Assembly: GCA_900555495.1 (NCBI GenBank)
Contig: USLD01000081.1
Span: 1 to 6,338 of the forward strand
Reading direction: 5' to 3'
DNA: 6,338 bases
From: an uncultured Slackia sp.
GTDB taxonomy: Bacteria > Actinomycetota > Coriobacteriia > Coriobacteriales > Eggerthellaceae
Shown: piece after piece, positions 4,485 through 6,338 of the stretch
Layout: each line of letters begins with the position of its first letter
Position numbering within the stretch: the stretch's first letter is position 1
The notes under the pieces: model-generated
The model's database searches: none
What the model was told of the DNA's origin: nothing
The model's input: only the letters and a program-made list of their open reading frames with translations
Program-made: the position numbers and the translations under genes

Positions 4485-6338
4485 ATGAAATCGCACGGAA
4501 GAATGTTCTCGTTGTTGATTGCAGGGTCGCTTGCCCTGTGCGCCCCTCTGGTGGCGTATGCCGATGAGGTGGCATCGGAGGGAGGTGTCCCCTCGGCTCA
4601 GTCCGAGGTAACTACAGCCAAAGCTGCAGTTACCACGATCGCTGATTTGAAGTCCGCTCTTGAAGCCGGCGGAGAAGTGACGCTCGGCAGCAGTATCGAA
4701 TACGCGGATAAGGTCGATATCGTCATTACCAAGCCTGTGACGCTTGATTTGAACGGCTTCACGGTTACGGAAACCTACGCCGAAATCAATCATTTCATGA
4801 TGGTCATCAGAGACGGCGGATCGCTTACCTTGAAAGATTCGAGCCCCGAGCAGACGGGAGCCCTTATCGCGCAGGATGCGAGTTACGGATACGGTATCCA
4901 GTTGTTCAGCGATTCGTCGTTCATCATGGAGTCTGGATCCATTCAGACGACGCAGGAAAGCATCGATATCTATACGATTACGGAAAATGTCTCTATAGCC
5001 ATTAAGGGCGGCAGTATTACGTCGTCCGCCGATAGCGTGCTCGGCATTCGTGGGGATGAGAATATCAAGGTTGATATAACCGGCGGAAAAATGAGGTCGG
5101 AAGGATTTTTCGGCGCTTTCGTTGCCGGCGGTGCTCAGGACGCCATTTCGATCTGCATGATGGGCGGCACTTACGAGAAAGTCGGATTCGGCGCTGCTTT
5201 CCAAGTTTCTAAAGGCGCCAATATAATTATTGGCGGCGATGCTTCCATTGTTTCTGAAACGGGGCCAGCGACGATTGTCCTGGAGTCCGATGGTGCGCAT
5301 TCTAACTTGAGCATAATTGGCGGAGAGGTTGCGAATAAAGAAAGCTACGCTGTTTCCGCCGTTAATGACTCGTCGTTCGACATGACTGGCGGCACGGTGT
5401 CCTCTGGTCGTATAGAGGCTATCAGGGCGTCCAATTCGTCCCAGGTCTCCGTATCGGGCGGGTCGGTTCTTGCGGGCGGATCGCACGATCCGTTCGAGAA
5501 GGACCCTGGTGCAACGGTGACCGTAAGCGGCGGCACGTATTCGAAGCCGCTCGATGAGAGCCTGCTTGATGGGTCGGTCAAGGCGGGTGTCCCGAACGAT
5601 GACGGCTACGCGTATTACACCGATATCGAAGAGGCCCTTGAAAATGCCGGATCTGAGGGGACCGTCGATATGATTGGCGGCGATCCCCAAGCGCCGCAGT
5701 ATAAGGTTACGTTGAATTTCAAAGATGCTTCCGGCGCTGATGTCATGAAGGTCTATATGAGGGGATCTTCCATTGAGCTTCCGGTATTGGAGAATGACGG
5801 CTGGTATAGGTTCGATGGTTGGCAGACCGAGGCTGGCGACAGGGTCGAAAGCCCTTATAAGCCAGCGGCCGACGTCACGCTTGTTCCTCGCTGGACGTAT
5901 AATCCGCCCGCGCCTTCATACCCTTCGTATGATGTGACGATTCCCGCGTTCGATGGCGGCGCGATCGTCGCCACTCCTGCGAAGGCCGAGGCCGGCGACA
6001 CGGTCAAGCTTGTCGTCAAGCCCGACGCGGGCAAGAAGCTCGTTTCGATCGCCGTCCTCGACTCCGAGGGGCGCGCGGTCGAGCTGACCGAGGCGGCCGA
6101 CGGCTCCTACACGTTCGAGATGCCCGAGGGCGGCGTGTCCATCGAGGCCGCGTTCGCTTGCGACGGCGGCGCCCTGTGCCCCCTTCATGCATTCTCCGAC
6201 TTCGACCCAGACGCCTGGTACCATGAGGCGCTCGACTGGGCCGTGGCCGACGGCATCGTGCGCGGCATCGAGGGCACCGACCTGGTGATGCCGCACGGCG
6301 TGACCACGCGCGCGCAGGTCGTCACCATGCTGGCCCGC
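4485..6338 (+). CDS. Secreted beta-helix surface protein with SLH domain (3' end missing)
   Basis: The frame stays open for 618 codons to the right edge, so the C-terminus is missing. The start is supported by GAAGGAG 7 nt upstream. Residues 1-26 form a Sec signal peptide: basic KSHGR, hydrophobic core, then AYA before DE. From about 50 to 355 the chain shows a right-handed beta-helix, with GG turns at 111, 175, 200, 227, 250, 279, 302, 325 and 349, mostly 23-29 residues apart, each after a beta strand (for example VDITGG, VSVSGG). Residues 406-471 resemble a Listeria-Bacteroides repeat (FDGWQTEAGDRVESPY, then VTLVPRW). Residues 482-557 resemble the related bacterial repeat ending SYTFEMPEGGVSIEAAF. 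From about 566 an SLH domain begins (FSDFDPDAWYHEALDWAVAD, then TTRAQVVTMLAR). SLH domains bind cell-wall polymer, so this is probably a wall-anchored adhesin or glycan-interacting protein. No catalytic residues are evident. Base composition rises sharply near 5940. Confidence 0.88.
   Translation, partial: MKSHGRMFSLLIAGSLALCAPLVAYADEVASEGGVPSAQSEVTTAKAAVTTIADLKSALEAGGEVTLGSSIEYADKVDIVITKPVTLDLNGFTVTETYAEINHFMMVIRDGGSLTLKDSSPEQTGALIAQDASYGYGIQLFSDSSFIMESGSIQTTQESIDIYTITENVSIAIKGGSITSSADSVLGIRGDENIKVDITGGKMRSEGFFGAFVAGGAQDAISICMMGGTYEKVGFGAAFQVSKGANIIIGGDASIVSETGPATIVLESDGAHSNLSIIGGEVANKESYAVSAVNDSSFDMTGGTVSSGRIEAIRASNSSQVSVSGGSVLAGGSHDPFEKDPGATVTVSGGTYSKPLDESLLDGSVKAGVPNDDGYAYYTDIEEALENAGSEGTVDMIGGDPQAPQYKVTLNFKDASGADVMKVYMRGSSIELPVLENDGWYRFDGWQTEAGDRVESPYKPAADVTLVPRWTYNPPAPSYPSYDVTIPAFDGGAIVATPAKAEAGDTVKLVVKPDAGKKLVSIAVLDSEGRAVELTEAADGSYTFEMPEGGVSIEAAFACDGGALCPLHAFSDFDPDAWYHEALDWAVADGIVRGIEGTDLVMPHGVTTRAQVVTMLAR

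Noticed and set aside
3372..5690. Very long open frame on the - strand opposite cydB and the surface-protein gene (772 codons)
   Set aside because: It runs through two unrelated + strand genes and the terminator between them, and has no domain signature. Open antisense frames are common in this composition.
5916..6296. Open frame on the - strand within the SLH region
   Set aside because: It is antisense to well-recognised repeat and SLH domains and has no support of its own.

Overview
The window looks like a chromosomal segment of a high-GC, anaerobic or microaerophilic actinobacterium, most likely of the class Coriobacteriia (Eggerthellaceae or Slackia-like). This placement is an inference. 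It rests on the GC-rich codon use of the cydAB genes, the strong GGAGG-type ribosome binding sites, and the large secreted protein that combines beta-helix, Listeria-Bacteroides-type repeat and S-layer homology (SLH) modules, an architecture I associate with that group. No rRNA, tRNA, CRISPR array, transposase or insertion sequence is visible.

Layout, left to right. (1) A strong intrinsic terminator at 1-40 ends a + strand unit lying off the left edge. (2) A TetR-family regulator is encoded on the - strand (60-626). It is divergent from (3) a small multi-pass membrane protein resembling the HsmA/TIGR03987 family (792-1277, +). The 165-bp divergent gap carries a striking double palindrome (713-748), the likely TetR operator. 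(4) A UUCG-capped terminator (1308-1339) closes the hsmA-like unit. (5) An AT-rich promoter zone and a leader of about 200 nt with several potential RNA structures precede (6) cydA (1647-3128) and cydB (3132-4187), the two core subunits of cytochrome bd quinol oxidase. They are spaced 3 nt apart and end in a perfect 12-bp terminator (4255-4288). (7) After a weak candidate promoter and a 12-bp hairpin comes the start of a large exported surface protein (4485 to the right edge, incomplete), with a signal peptide, a right-handed beta-helix, two repeat domains and the beginning of an SLH domain.

How the genes fit together. Cytochrome bd carries three haems (b558, b595, d) and is the high-affinity oxygen-consuming oxidase of oxygen-limited bacteria. 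HsmA of Clostridioides difficile was reported to be a haem-binding membrane protein that uses haem for oxidative-stress defence, under a haem-sensing MarR regulator. A TetR/HsmA-like pair beside cydAB therefore suggests a haem- and oxygen-handling neighbourhood in which the regulator type has been swapped. This is a hypothesis from gene content; terminators show that hsmA-like and cydAB are separate transcription units. The SLH protein is probably an unrelated cell-surface gene.
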